Below, one piece after another: positions 43,501 through 55,225 of a DNA stretch of 64,000 bases. Position 1 is the first letter of the stretch. Every line of letters starts with the position of its first letter. Source of the stretch: Cyanophora paradoxa (Eukaryota > Glaucocystophyceae > Cyanophorales > Cyanophoraceae); contig QPMI01000057.1 of NCBI GenBank assembly GCA_004431415.1, positions 1-64,000 of the forward strand. The letters are read 5' to 3'. The position numbers and the translations under genes are program-made. A model generated the notes under the pieces. The model was not told where the DNA came from. It did not search any database and was given only the letters and a program-made list of their open reading frames with translations.

Positions 43501-44417
43501 CCCCACTGGGCCGCGCCGCTCTGCAGATGCGGCATGAGCGCGATGCGCGCGTGAACGCGGCGGCGGGACAGCCTGCAGGGCGAGGCGAGTCGAGGCCGGT
43601 GTGTGCGCTGCTCGTTGTTAGGCGCACTATGTCGTTGATCATGTCTAATCGCCGAGAACGAGACGAACGAGGGCGAGCGCCCCCCGCCGCTTCTGCCGCT
43701 CCTGGCCGCCACGGCTTCTTGGATCTTGTCCACTTGCTTCGAGCGACGGGCTTGCTTCTTGCAAACGGGCTTCTTGCCGACGGGCTTCTTCAAGCTGAAG
43801 GCGCCCGAAGCGCCCTTCCTGCGACGCGACGGCCACGGCCGCTCGCTTGCTGCTGCTAACTAGGCTAGTAGGCGAGTCTGCTGCTGCCTCATGCAGTGCG
43901 GCGGCAGCGCGCGCCGCCCCGAGCGGCCTCCCTGCAGCTGGGCGGCGCTGATCAACGTTCTGATCAACTCGACCAAGTCCAATTTTTTTTCGGGGTTCGC
44001 GATCGCGTCGCGAGCGATTTTGGTTGGCTGAGCGTCGCGATCGATCCCGTAGATTCGCAAACCGTTGAACGCTCCCGTAGGGAGGCTCTGCTTCCGACGC
44101 TCTTAACGATGATTATAAGCGCTTGTGGGGCAAACCGCCAGGCGCCGGGGCGTTTCAATTCTTCTGTTTGCCGGCTTCGCTGCGGCGATTTCATCCCCGG
44201 GGTCGAAGCTGGGGGTTGAAAGCGGGATACACCAAATTTGTTTTTGACTCGAGGTCTTGGGACTTGACGTCAATTTGACGGTTCGACGGTTACGATGTCG
44301 TGACTCGGAGGTTTTTTGGGCTCTAAGTTGACGTGACACGGAGGTTGTCTGGCTCCTAGACTCGGCTCCTTTTGCAAGTTGCCCTGGAGTTCTTTACTAT
44401 GGGAGCGTACCGCTGTG
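43501..44417. other. Uncertain region with two short Lys/Arg-rich frames
   Basis: On the minus strand, 43640-43850 encodes a lysine-rich stretch (KKPVGKKPVCKKQARRSKQV) that resembles a basic nuclear-protein tail but leads into no known domain. A second minus frame at 43860-44060 gives ARDAIANPEKKLDLVELIRT. Neither has a supported start or end. The 44190-44400 part has repeated TTGACG words. Possibly exons of one unrecognised gene. Confidence 0.3.
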
Positions 44418-44610
44418 ATCTGGTACTGCGGACAGAAAGTACCGTACGTTGAGCATACGCGAGCCGGCAATCAACAAATCACTGAATTATATAATCATGA
44501 TCATATACGTTGGTAACCAATATCAAAGTTATAGTCCAATGCGTACTACGGTAACCCCAGCTGCAGCGAGCCCAATTCAAATGATTGCAAAATTAACCAC
44601 AAGTGACTCT
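44418..44610 (+). repeat. Dispersed 195-bp direct repeat, copy 2
   Basis: Second copy of the 40102-40303 repeat, same orientation, shortened near GGTAACCCCAGCTGCAGC. The two copies are 4.3 kb apart and flank the minisatellite. Confidence 0.93.
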
Positions 44611-44939
44611 GAAACATGAACGGTGCAGTACATGTACAGTACCTCGGCCTCAGACGTTTGTGGCTGGGATCGGAGCAGCTAGCGTTCAACGGTTCGGCAG
44701 AGCGGCTGGGATCGGACGTTTGTGGTTTTGTTAGCGTTCGGGGGACGCATGCCACGCACTGCAGCTGCGGCATGCATATGGTACACTTGCACTGCACGCC
44801 TGGGCGTGCAAACCGCAAAGCTGCTTCATTGCCAAATCACTGAGATGCGCCACGCGTACAGGCTTTCGAGCTCCCTCTTAAGCTTCCGCTTTCGAGCTCC
44901 CGAGTCCCGAACTTCCTCTTCCGCTTTCCGGCTTGCTAA

Positions 44940-45175
44940 CAGCAATCAAAAAGACGCCCAAGCCCTAATCGTAATCGTAATCAAAGACGCCCAGCCCCTC
45001 AGGGCCTAATCGTAATCGTAATCGTAATCAAAGACGCCCAACCCCTAAGGGCCTAATCGTAATCGTAATCAAAGACGCCCAACTCCTCAGGGCCTAGTTG
45101 TTATCGGTAATCAACCTAATCAACCCCCGTCGTTGAACCCCCTAAAGAGCCCCCCCCCCCCCCCCCCCCCCAAAT
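44940..45175 (+). repeat. Tandem CCTAATCGTAATC repeat and poly-C run
   Basis: Four units of about 50 bases, each with CCTAATCGTAATCGTAATCA followed by AAGACGCCCAACCCCT and AGGG. A run of 22 C (45150-45171) ends the block. The words GTAATCGTAATC also occur singly near 37830 and 58390. Confidence 0.88.
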
Positions 45176-45299
45176 TCTGTATCCGCCCCTACCTCCGAAT
45201 CATAGTCCAGCAGCTCCCGTGTACACTGTACCCCGTGCACACTCAGCGTGAGTGCTTATTATTGCGCTTTCTGTGGCGTGGAGCTCCTGGAGGAGGTTC

Positions 45300-48200
45300 T
45301 TAAGATCTTGCTTTCTTTGCAGGCTTGCCCTGGCCCTTTCCGGCAGATCGCTTGCCCCTTCCACCTCCCTTTGAGTTCGCTTTCTTCGCAGCCTTCCCCT
45401 GTCGCTTGTCCTGCAAAGAGAGTTTAGGATGACTGTGCAAATCGAGTGGCTCCTCGGTGCGCACTTTCTTCAATCTTGCGTCAACGATCTTGGATTTCGG
45501 CTTGCCACTGGTCATCACCTTTTTTCCGCTCTTCTTCAGAACCTTCAAATGGCCTGAACGTACTTTGCTTGCGCCAGCCTTGTAGAGCTGTTGGGGGGCT
45601 CATTGTCCTTCTAACGAGATTGCGTATCCAAAGCCCCGGACCTTGTCAACAGCACGAGACTTGGCCTTCTCTGTCAAGTCCGAGGCCTCCACGATGTTGT
45701 TGGCCTGTGCAACGCAGGTCCACTGTTAGTGTGATCGAGTGCAATCTATGCAAAGAGTACCTTCTTCTTCATTTTCTCAAGAGCCTGGAGCGCCCGGCGT
45801 GTTTTCCTCGCCTTGGCCTCTGCGACCTTCTTGATTGGGCGGGCATCGATAGCCTGAAGTAATCCACGTTAGAAATCCTGCTCCTGCAAGACTTCAGCAT
45901 GCGATTTCAAAGAGACAGCAGCACCTTCATCCGGGCTCTGATGGCATCCATGACCTCCTTTGTCACAGGCATCTGTCGCACCGAGAACTCTCGTTCCTCC
46001 TCAGCGAACCTGTCCAGGTGTCAGATGTGCGTAGGAATATAAAGAGATTCCGGCACCATTTCGGCATGGCATCCCGGTCGGCAAATGCATAGCGATTATA
46101 CGCGTTGTCAATAACCTGCTGCAATTGAGCATGCAAGAGCGAGTTAACCAAATATACACAGGATCTCACCTCCACAGCCGCCTTCTTTCCTTGCGTTTTT
46201 AACATGGTCCCAATGGCTAGAATGTCTCGCTACTCACACGTGCTAGTGAGCTTCGGCAATACATTCTGATGCAGATAAATACCTTCTCGTCAGAATCGTA
46301 ATCCTCCTCTCTAGGCTCCATTTCTTCATCGCTGGAGTCCTGCACTCCGAAATCAGCTGCAAGACGAACATACAGTCTGGAAGGGGAGAGGAATCGACGA
46401 ACATCGCTCTCTGTCTCACTGGGGAGAGAGGTAAGGGCGATGCCGGGGGCCAACGCTTTTGTCTGACTCTTGGCATGATCCTGTTCGACTAATACAGACT
46501 TCAATTCCTTCGTGCTCTATTTTTGGGAAAGTATCGCCAACATGTTAGCCAGATATAACCAGCAGTGTCACATAAACAGGTACATTTTTGGAACCGGTTG
46601 GAGTCACGTGCACAGTGTCGAAACCCTCCTCATCGCTGCTCTGCGAAGTTTTCAGCAAACGAAGAAGGCTAGGTTATCAGTAAGAAAACACACCTCAGCC
46701 TCCCCTGCAAACAAAGGCCGAGAGAACCAGCGAGATGCTTTTGAAGCTTCCACTGAGCCCTTGTTATCGACTTCGACGAGAAGTGGATTCGCTGAGTGAC
46801 GGGTAAGACAGGCACGAGATGACGATAATAGACATACAGTTTGCTCTTCTATCGTCATCCTCCAGAACATCAGTGGCGAAATCAGGGACGTAGTCTGCAC
46901 GAAAATACTTAGATTGGGGGCGCGTTAGAGTGGAGAGAGTCTGTACGATGCACCTCCAGGAGCTTCGTCAACCATGTTTGCAATATCTGCCGCCAGTTGT
47001 TCTTTCAACTGAAGCTGCTCCTCTTTTCTACGAACTCAAATCAGCCAAAAAAGCCCTTTGCGTCCTGCTCAGTCTGAACACACCTTCGCCCCAGCTTGCG
47101 TCTTTCAGAGCGGGAACCTTTCGACTCCAGGTAGTTCTCATACCTGATGTCGCGGTTAGCAAACAACCATACGGAACAGTATGCAGGCACATTTCGTCAA
47201 AGTATTCTTCGAGCTTGGCCTCGTAGTCCTCTTCTGCTTCTTCATCTCCGTTCCCTGCATTTGCACCTGCTCACGTATTAACATCAAAAGAATCAGTGGT
47301 CGCTTGGTGAGACATTGTCTCCGAACCCCTGGTGGCCCGATTCTTCAAGGCAGGGCCATGATCGACATCGCTGCCCTCGCTCCCGTACTCATCCATGTCT
47401 GCAGTAGGAATCTCTGACGCCACCCGCTCGAGATCCTGGGCGGTTTCTCACGCTTGGGCGACATTTGCATCGTTGCATCGCACCGCAGCAGACTTCATCT
47501 GGGACAGAGAGAACAATCCATCGCCAGCAGTTTGTTCAATTTTGTCGCCTGGAAGAATCTATTGAAAAATCATCAGCAGGTCCTGGGTGTTCGCCCGCAG
47601 TAATCCAACTGACCATTTTGAGGTCTACTCGTCGCTGGTACTTCGATTTCTTCTCTTGCTCCTTTCTTTTAGCAGCTTTCTGCTTCGCAGCAAGGCGTCG
47701 CTTCATCTCTCGCAACTGTTTGATGTTTCAGTGGATATCTGGTGTAAAAGTGGGCTAACAGACCTCGGTGGCAAGCTTGGCCTCCTCGTTTTCGGGCGAA
47801 TCAGCTGCCTCCTCCTCATCGCCAGTCCCTTCGGATGTAGACTCCCCACCGCTCTCCTCCTGCGGGAGGAATATTGAGCACAAAGTTTCGGAAGTGATTT
47901 CGCATGTAGCGCTTTTCTCAACCTGAGTCTGCTGAGCATGCATGTGCTCCCGGACTTGAAGCCGCCACTTCAGGATTTCTTTGAACTCCTTCTTCCCGAG
48001 AACCTGCAAGCACTTGGTGCACTGGCTGTCGTGCTGCTTCAACGGCCATCCACCGCTCACCTTCAGATCAGAACAGTACACTTTGATGTCCTCTGAAGTT
48101 GCAGGGTGGCTCAGAATTCTGCACAGTCACAGTCACCGAATTGCCGTTGACTGACACAGGCAAGAGCACACTCGTGTGAATGGGGTCCCTCGAACGCGAA

Positions 48201-49518
48201 GGCACTGTACTGAGCAAGCATTGCGACGGGGGCATCGCTCTGCGCCCATATTTCGATTGATCAGTAGGATAACGGGGGGCATCAATTGGAGAGAAGTGAC
48301 CTTGACAAACTCCTCGACGGGACACTTCACGAACATGGAAATGGGCGCATCTTCATCGTAGCTGCACACGGTTTAGTGCTCAAAGACAACGTAGTCTTTA
48401 GTTTTAAAAAAATTCACCCATCGCGCTTTCGTTTTCCAGCCTTGAGAATGCAGCAGAGAAATATCATGAAAGCACTCAGGGACAAGCAACATATTTCAAT
48501 TGCCTTACCTTCTTGTGAAATACATCCAGAGGTTTGGAAGGCATGTCCACAAGTTGAAAGGCGTGCTTTGGATCTAAAAGCTGCAGACAAGAGCCGATAA
48601 GAACGAATTGCTAAATCATAGAATGGGCCGTGCCTTCGGGTCGATCGACTTGGGTGCGAGGAAGTCCTCGCACACAACGAAAATTTCGGCGGATGTATTT
48701 CTGCCGAAGCGTTTCAGATGCAACGCGCCGTGACCTGCTCAAAGACGAAAAGCAAAGCAGTTCTCCTACCTCGACGCTAGAGGCTTCGTTGCTTCCACCC
48801 TTTTAAAAAGCTGCTGGAATACCCAGAGAAGCGCATTGTAATCCTGGGACCTGAAAATCTTGGTCACGAACAAACCTGCACATGAGAAACCATGCAAGTG
48901 TCATGTTGAGGTGTTAGGGGGGCAGAGAAAACCAGCTTGCCTCCTTTGCGAAGGAACTCGGTCGCCAGCTTCGCAGCATGCAGCACCAGTTCGGACTGAG
49001 TGTATGCATCCTGAGTCCATGATTGACCAACGTTCGGAGCACCATCGTGGAGTACCCTGCAGGCCTTGGCGATCAAGACGGCTCATCGTCAAATTAAAAT
49101 GGACCAGCACAGAACGTACACGTCGCAGGTGCCGGGACTGATGTGCTTCTTTAGCGCGCTCCGGCACTTGGCGGTTGTAATATCCTCGATTAAGGATACA
49201 CAGTTCGGAATGGGGCGGATCGGGGCTAGGTCAACCCCTACAATAACGCTCGAGACCGGCATGTTCTTGCTTGCGACCTGCATCCTGCGCACAGGGGTCG
49301 CCGATGGCGCATGCAGCACCCGAGATACGTTCGGAGGCGTACCAACTGCCGGGCGCCGCGCATAGGTCGAGCAGAGTTCTGGCGGACGAGAGAAAATTGT
49401 ACTTCTTGTTCAGCTGAACGAGCTTGAACGCTGCGCGACTGCGGAACCCCTGCTCCTTAGCAAGGTGGTAGTACTTGTCCAGCCGCCCCTTTCCCGTGAC
49501 CTTCGTCTTCTTCGCCAT
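45300..49518 (-). CDS. SPB1: SPB1/FTSJ3-type rRNA 2'-O-methyltransferase (multi-exon)
   Basis: SPB1 methylates 25S/28S rRNA in the nucleolus and is needed for 60S subunit assembly. It starts [20 protein letters not shown] at 49518, then [20 protein letters not shown]. The SAM-binding motif [10 protein letters not shown] follows (usually APGGW, so one Gly is Ser here). Later exons carry [33 protein letters not shown] and [20 protein letters not shown] (catalytic Asp). The C-terminal SPB1 domain appears around 45800-46200 ([32 protein letters not shown]). The protein ends in a Lys/Arg-rich nucleolar tail, [13 protein letters not shown], with the stop at 45300. About twenty short introns are implied; exact borders were not all worked out. 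Confidence 0.88.
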
Positions 49519-50162
49519 TGCGCCTCGTATCTGCGAGTTCTTAAAAGGTCAGTGCCTGCTCGGAGTCTGCGGTAGTATTCAAGGGAGTCCAGTGAACTCG
49601 ATAGCACCGATCGAGATCGAGATCGGGGCGGGGGATTGGCGTGATTGGCGGAGATCGAGGTCGCACAAGGGCTCGCGACTTAAGAGATACGTCCCATTCA
49701 GGCCGCCGGCGCGACCGCACAGCGCATGCTCGGGAGGTCTTTCACGCACGGTTGAAAGACCTCCCGGCTGTCAAGGTAGATGTGAACTGCTCGAAGAAGG
49801 ACAAGACTTCTTCCCGAGTCCAACCACGGTCCCAGTCGCCGTTGGCTTGAAGCGCGAGATTGTAGAAGAGCAGCTTTACGACAGCAGCCCACTGTCCGCA
49901 ACATCGTCAATCGACGGGCGCCAACGACGTCAAAATCAAAATCAGCTTACGATCGCAGGCTCGATAGCAAAGCCCCAGCCTTCTGCTCTGATCGCCGCCC
50001 CGCTCGATCTGATCGCCGCCCCACTCGATCTGATCGCCGCGGCGCTTGATCTAGCTGGAACCGCTTGATCAGCTGCGGGCTCCGGGCTTTGAGCGTCCTA
50101 GCCGCCGACGTCCACGAGACCCCCTCCTCCTGGGCTGGGTACGCTAGACAGGAGGGAAAAAA
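49519..50162. promoter_or_regulatory. Divergent promoter region invaded by a dispersed repeat
   Basis: About 640 bases between SPB1 (leftward) and the epimerase (rightward). It contains a repeat copy at about 49672-49940, including a perfect 12-bp hairpin GGAGGTCTTTCA...TGAAAGACCTCC at about 49734-49766, and three GATCGCCGC units at 49989-50045. Confidence 0.6.
49672..49940 (+). repeat. Dispersed repeat family, copy 1
   Basis: The part 49737-49940 is nearly identical to 55015-55212. The part 49672-49736 is nearly identical to 51928-51992. It carries the hairpin described for the promoter region. A short antisense frame of about 70 codons is shared by two copies, but no known protein is seen. 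Confidence 0.88.
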
Positions 50163-51714
50163 ATGTTCACCTCCCCTATCGCCGTCGCCGCCCGCGGGAC
50201 GCTGCGCGCGTCGCCTTCTATGACGTCCGAGACGTCGCTGCCGCGGGCGTCCCCCTCAGTGTCCCGGCGGTCTGCTGGCAGGGCTTTCTTCGCTGGAGAG
50301 GTGACGCGGAGCATCAAGTTCGAGCCGAAGTACGCGCTCGCGGCGAGAACGTGGACGACTTGCTCGAGCGCCCCCGTCCCGCACCAAATCCCCGTGCGGA
50401 AACGAACCGACCGCGGCAGTTACGTCTGCCTCTGACACTGCGCAGGGGAAAGTCGAGCTCGTGAAAGGCGTCAATGATCTTCCGAAGGTTGTCATCTCGC
50501 ACCCGTCCGGGTCGAAAGCAGAGGTGATGTCTGTGTGTGCGTGCGATCCGATGCCGTAACGCGCATGTGCGTGCTGCAGATCTACCTTCAGGGCGCCAAC
50601 GTCGTGTCCTGGAAGATTGGGCTTCTTGAGATGCTGCTGCTCAGTGAGACGGCCGTGTTTGAGACTGGCAAGCCTATTCGCGGTGGCGTTCCGATCTGCT
50701 GGCCGCAGGTGATGCCCCCTTATGCGACGGATGCGCTTCTTCTAACCCTCCGACCTCCAGTTCGGCCCGGGATCGCTTCCGCAGCATGGTACAGCTGGAC
50801 TGCTTGTGCTACTGCCCGTCTAACTCTGCTTGCTCTCGCAGGCCTTGTCCGCCAGGCCGAGTGGTACGTGAAGGGAAGCCGCGAGAAGAAGGACGGGACT
50901 CTTCTTGTCACCTTCGGACTCGAGGACAGCGAGGAGACGCGCGCGGTTTGGCCCTACAAGTTTGCGTTGGAGTACACGGTGTCGCTCACTGGGGCAGAGC
51001 TTGGCTGTGAGCTGAAGGTGCGTAGAGATTGTTAGGGGTCACAGGGTTCGGCTTGTTAGAATTCTGCTTTACTTTGATGTAGGTCATGAACACTGGAGAC
51101 AAGCCGTTCGAGTTCACTGGTGGCCTTCACAGCTATGTCCGCTGCTCGGATCCTGCGACTGTGCAGTTCAGGGGTCTGAAGAATCTCACCTTCATCGACA
51201 AGTACGTGCCCTCTGAGCCTCCTGTTTTTTACTTTCAGGTCATTCAATTCCATGCAGGGTTGCGGGAGGCGAGAGCAAGGAGATGGACGAACCTGTCCAG
51301 CTTACTGGGGCTACAGACCGTGTTTACCTGAAGGCACCCAACGAGATTCGGATGCTGGACAGGAACGCCAAGGTGAAATTTTAATTTTAGCACAGGAAAC
51401 TTCAGTTCAAGACCCTGTCATCTGCAGCGGGCTGTGGTGTCCCGCAAGTATGGTTTTAGCGACGCTGTTATCTGGAACCCTTGGGAGGGACCGGTTTGGC
51501 TTTTTTGTGCTTTTCGTCCATCAAGACGAAGCCCATGGATTCCAGGTTGAGTGGAGTGAGTTCGTCTGTCTGGAGGCAGTCCAGGCTGGAGCGCCTGTCA
51601 CTGTGGAAGCGGGGGGTGAATGGTTCGGCTGGCAGAACCTTGGTAAGACTTTCATGTGTGCTTTGTTTTCCAAGCTCACGATGGCTTCCTGCAGTCTTCT
51701 CGAAGCTCATGTGA
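50163..51714 (+). CDS. Glucose-6-phosphate 1-epimerase, aldose-1-epimerase family (9 exons or more)
   Basis: This enzyme interconverts alpha and beta glucose-6-phosphate. It starts MFTSPIAVAARGTLRASPSM, a likely targeting peptide. Resolved exons: 50580-50708 (IYLQGANVVSWK, GKPIRGGVPICWPQ), 50761-50788 (FGPGSLPQHG), 50842-51017 (LVRQAEWYVKGSREKKDG), 51083-51201 (FTGGLHSYVRCSD), 51258-51372, 51428-51493 (KYGFSDAVIWNPWEGP), 51546-51642 (EFVCLEAVQAGAPVTVEAGG) and 51695-51714 (VFSKLM). All borders are GT-AG and phases match. The His of LPQHG and the His/Glu pair of the family (LHSY, VCLEA) are present. The part between exon 1 and 50523 is less certain. Total length is near 310 residues, usual for the family plus a presequence. 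Confidence 0.88.
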
Positions 51715-51768
51715 GACAGCTAGGAGAACATGTTGGGGCCACTGGATTTGCGTACGGTGTTGCAGAGT

Positions 51769-51855
51769 CATCAAAGCCTGCGCCCAAATCCAAATCAAAG
51801 CCTGCACCCAAATCCAAATCAAAGCCTGCGCCCAAATCCAAATCAAAGCCTCAGT
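51769..51855 (+). repeat. 24-bp tandem repeat in the epimerase 3' region
   Basis: Three units of AAAGCCTGCGCCCAAATCCA plus AATC, following the stop codon. Related to the AAATCCAAATCAAAG words seen on the opposite strand at 27.8 and 36.7 kb. Confidence 0.9.
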
Positions 51856-51927
51856 CTAGATCGATCGTAATTCTTCTGTTTGGATCTGAACCAAGCTCTT
51901 CCTCGACTTCGCGCGCTTCCTCACAAG

Positions 51928-52150
51928 GGCTCGTGACTTAAGGGATACGTCCCATTCAGGCCGCCGGCGCGACCGCACAGCGCATGCTCGGGCTAGGACC
52001 CATCCACGCACGGCCGGCGACCGGACCCCAGCCATGGCCAGCTCGCACCTCTCGGCTCAACACGACTAGATAGATAGTGCGTTCTCTCGGCTCAGCCTGG
52101 GCCGTGGGAGTCTGGCTTTTGCTAGATACCTCGATTGTCACGTCAAAAAT
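51928..52150 (+). repeat. Mosaic of dispersed repeat pieces
   Basis: First part matches 49672-49736; last part (GGCTTTTGCTAGATACCTCG and onward) matches 28020-28065. The two joined pieces come from different repeat families or from one longer parent element. Confidence 0.8.
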
Positions 52151-52210
52151 GCAGTCGATACATTTTAACCCGACAAATGTGGTGTCTGAACTAGCAGGAA
52201 CTAGTCTGAA

Positions 52211-54988
52211 CTAGCGTGCTGGTGGCCATGGTGTGAACTGACTTGCAAGCATTGGGTTGGCTGGCAACCCAGAAGGGGCACCAGGCAACCCAGGAGGGGC
52301 ACCGGGCAACCCAGGAGGGGTACCAGGAAACCCAGGAGGGGCACCAGGCAATCCATGATGGGCACCAGGCAACCCCCAATGCATATGAGCACCAGGTAAC
52401 CCATGAGGGGCGCCAGGCCACGGAGATGGCAGAGGCTGTGTCTGAATTGAGGTGAGCAGCGCAAAAATAGAGAGCAAAGAGATTGACACCTTGAACACAG
52501 GCATGACGCCCGGAAGAGGGTGGGAGTGGGAGCCTCCCCCGGGGAGAAGTGGGGGAGGAGTGGAGTGGGACTGGGGGTGGGAGTGGGAGACGCCTGGGAG
52601 AAGGTGCATGCCTGGGAGAAGGTGCACGCCAGGGGAAGGGTCCACGCTGGGGATAGCGTGCATGCCAGTGGGGGCTGGGGCGAATGACGATGGAACAAAG
52701 GAAGATGGAGCAGACGAAGATGACGCGACCGGCGGCTCAGGGCTGGAGGATGGCGTTTGGCGATTGCCATCTTGGCGTTCAGGACCGTCTTCAGCCTCCC
52801 CATTGTCCTCGGACGAACTTGCAGTGAGAGCTGCAGATTCATTGGTCGCGTATATAAAAGCCATTATAATGACTGTGCGCACTTTCAATTGCATCTTCCT
52901 CTACACCAGCATCGTCCACTTCATCGCCCTCTACATCGCCTTCGCCTTCCACATCGCCGTCCCCCTCTGCCTCTTCCTCTGTGCGAGCTGCGGCAATCAC
53001 CGCATCCGCGATAGACGAGACCATTGACTGCGGCAGGGACGCTGCAGCTGCTGCTGCAGCTGCCATCGAGGCAGCTGCAGCAGCTGCCTCTTCACGCCCT
53101 TTCGGCCCCTTGCCTTTCTTGCTGCGTTTCACGGCTTCCGGGGCAGGCTCTGCAGGCTCGGGAGGAGGTGGAGGAGGTGGGAACATCTCGAAGAGGGGCG
53201 TGCCGATGGCACTGACAGGTTGTGGAGCCCCACCGGGCAGAACCGCTGGTAGGGGGTACTTGAACTCGGGCCCTGAGTGCCTTTTAGAAGATACGCTAGA
53301 TCGGGGTGGCGGCGCGTACCAAAGTTGAGGGCCACAGAGGCAAGACCATCTTTGGAAGACCAGAGGGAAACCGCTGGATGGTAGCCCCCTGAGGGACCTG
53401 TAAGGAAAACGACGGCGGGATGTGCGGGAGGGCAGGGTGTGCGCAGATGGCACCGGGAGTAAGGCCTGAGAACGCCACGCCGAGATCCTCGCCGTTCAAA
53501 AAGAAGCGCACCTGCAGCAGATTCAGGTGCCCAGCTTGCTGCACTCGAAAGCTCTACCTGCCTCGCTCTCTGCGAGTGGCTTTTCGTCCTCCCCTGTGGC
53601 AGCTTTTTGCACCCGGTCCGGTTGCAGAATTGTCACCTGCGGCAGCTTCTCAGGTCGGAACTCATAGTGAGGCACAAGACGTGCCTTCGCACGCGCGCCA
53701 CGGCCTTGAACCATGACAGGGATCGGCTGTGGCGGCTCCAGCTCGGGCACTGTCTCTGCTGTCTGCCAACCATCACGGGCAATCTGCAGGTTGTCTGCCT
53801 GCAACAACATACCTGCGGCGGGAGACGAATGTAGCAACCAACAACATCGCCGGGTGTAAAGGGCTTCCCTGTTTGACAGCAATTCAGTTCGAGTGTTACT
53901 TGACGGCGGCAGATGAGCACTGCTTACCATAGGGCTTTCCAATCGAGCGGTGGAAAGCCTGACGTCAAGTCAAGGCAGCGGGCAGAGCAGGGCTGTAGGG
54001 CAGACGTGTCGGACGCACCTGCCCATCGACAGAACGTACTGAATAGGAAAATCGGTCGTACCCCACTGGGGCCTGCAAATCTCCTTTTCCAGTGCTCCAA
54101 CCAAGTCTGATTGTCCACTCAGAGTCAGGAGTCGGTACCAGGGGAGGCATTACAGGCTGAGAGCAGCATTATTGACCTCTGAGCATTCTCCCCCTTTCCT
54201 TCCAGGATTGAAACCTCGAAATACCAGGCACCAGACCAAACAAAATGGGAGGCGCGGGTCATGCGGTATCCCTGTCGCCAGGGTCGACGGCCCATGATTG
54301 ACAGAGGCATGTGGAACACGAACTTTCTGGCCAGAGACCGTGAGCCCGTCATCGGAGACTTTGAGCTGTGGGGCGCAATCGGCTGGATCCGTCGTCACTC
54401 GCACGCTTGGGGACTTGCGCCAGCTTGTTACTGACCCAAAGTTAGAGACAAGATCAGCTGGGTGCACGCAACAAACCAGTGGGCTGAATGTGGATGATAG
54501 TCTTTGAAGGCGCTGCACGCTCACGCTCCTCCCCGCTCCGACGTCGACGCTCCCTGTTTCTTCCGCTTGACTTCTCCCGCGGCCGCTTCGGGCGCTGCGT
54601 GAGTTCCATCGGTACCCAGCACGCTCAAGGGCCGAAGGAGGACTCGCCCGGCCAGCTTTCGGGTCGTAGTCATCATTGCCGTCATCACGCTCCCGCTCCC
54701 GGTCTCTTTCCCGATCCCGTAGCTTCTTTTTGGGAGGCGGCCGCGTCTCAGCCCGCACCAACACCTGGCCCCTGTCTCGTGTAGTGTACATTCCTGTCTC
54801 ATGTCTTGTTGGCGCAAAACGTGGGGCGCCCTGATTGGCGCCATACGTGGGGCAACGAACCTCGAGAAACGCGGTAAGGATCTTTGGTGACGTACAGCAT
54901 AACAGCTTTTGTAAAAGTCTCGCCTGAGCTCGATCAAATCAGAGGTAGCATCACGTTTGGCTCTAGCTGGCTTAGCCAAGGCATTCAT
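52211..54988 (-). CDS. ASH2/TRAUCO-type SPRY protein of the COMPASS H3K4 methyltransferase complex, with collagen-like tail
   Basis: ASH2 supports histone H3 Lys4 methylation. Starts [20 protein letters not shown] at 54988. An Arg/Asp/Glu-rich exon follows ([17 protein letters not shown]). The SPRY domain is spread over several exons: [13 protein letters not shown], then [45 protein letters not shown] and [15 protein letters not shown]. Plant-like ASH2 proteins also have the next block, [20 protein letters not shown], and the strand [16 protein letters not shown]. After [10 protein letters not shown] the family normally ends. Here a long extra part follows: Pro-rich, Ala/Glu-rich and acidic runs, then [20 protein letters not shown]-type collagen-like triplets up to the stop at 52211. 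Exon borders of the tail are tentative. Confidence 0.82.
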
Positions 54989-55225
54989 ACGAAATAGAAT
55001 GAACAGCCAGGACGTCTTTCACGCACGGTTGAAAGACCTCCCGGCTGTCAAGGTAGATGTGTACTGCTCGAAGAAGGACAAGACTTCTTCCCGAGTCCAA
55101 CCACGGTCCCAGTCGCCGTTGGCTTGAAGCGCGAGATTGTAGAAGAGCAGCTTTACGACAGCAGCCCACTGTCCGCAACATCGTCAATCGATGGGCGCCA
55201 ACGACGTCAGAATCAAATCAGCTTG
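54989..55225 (+). repeat. Dispersed repeat family, copy 2
   Basis: Positions 55015-55212 match 49737-49940 with only a few differences (GTGAACT against GTGTACT; CGACGGG against CGATGGG). The left hairpin arm is partly lost here. It lies directly upstream of the ASH2 start. Confidence 0.88.

Noticed and set aside
42743-43642. A 299-codon minus frame in the CGCCGCC minisatellite
   Set aside because: Composed only of Ala/Arg/Gly from the repeat; stop codons cannot arise in such sequence, so openness means nothing.
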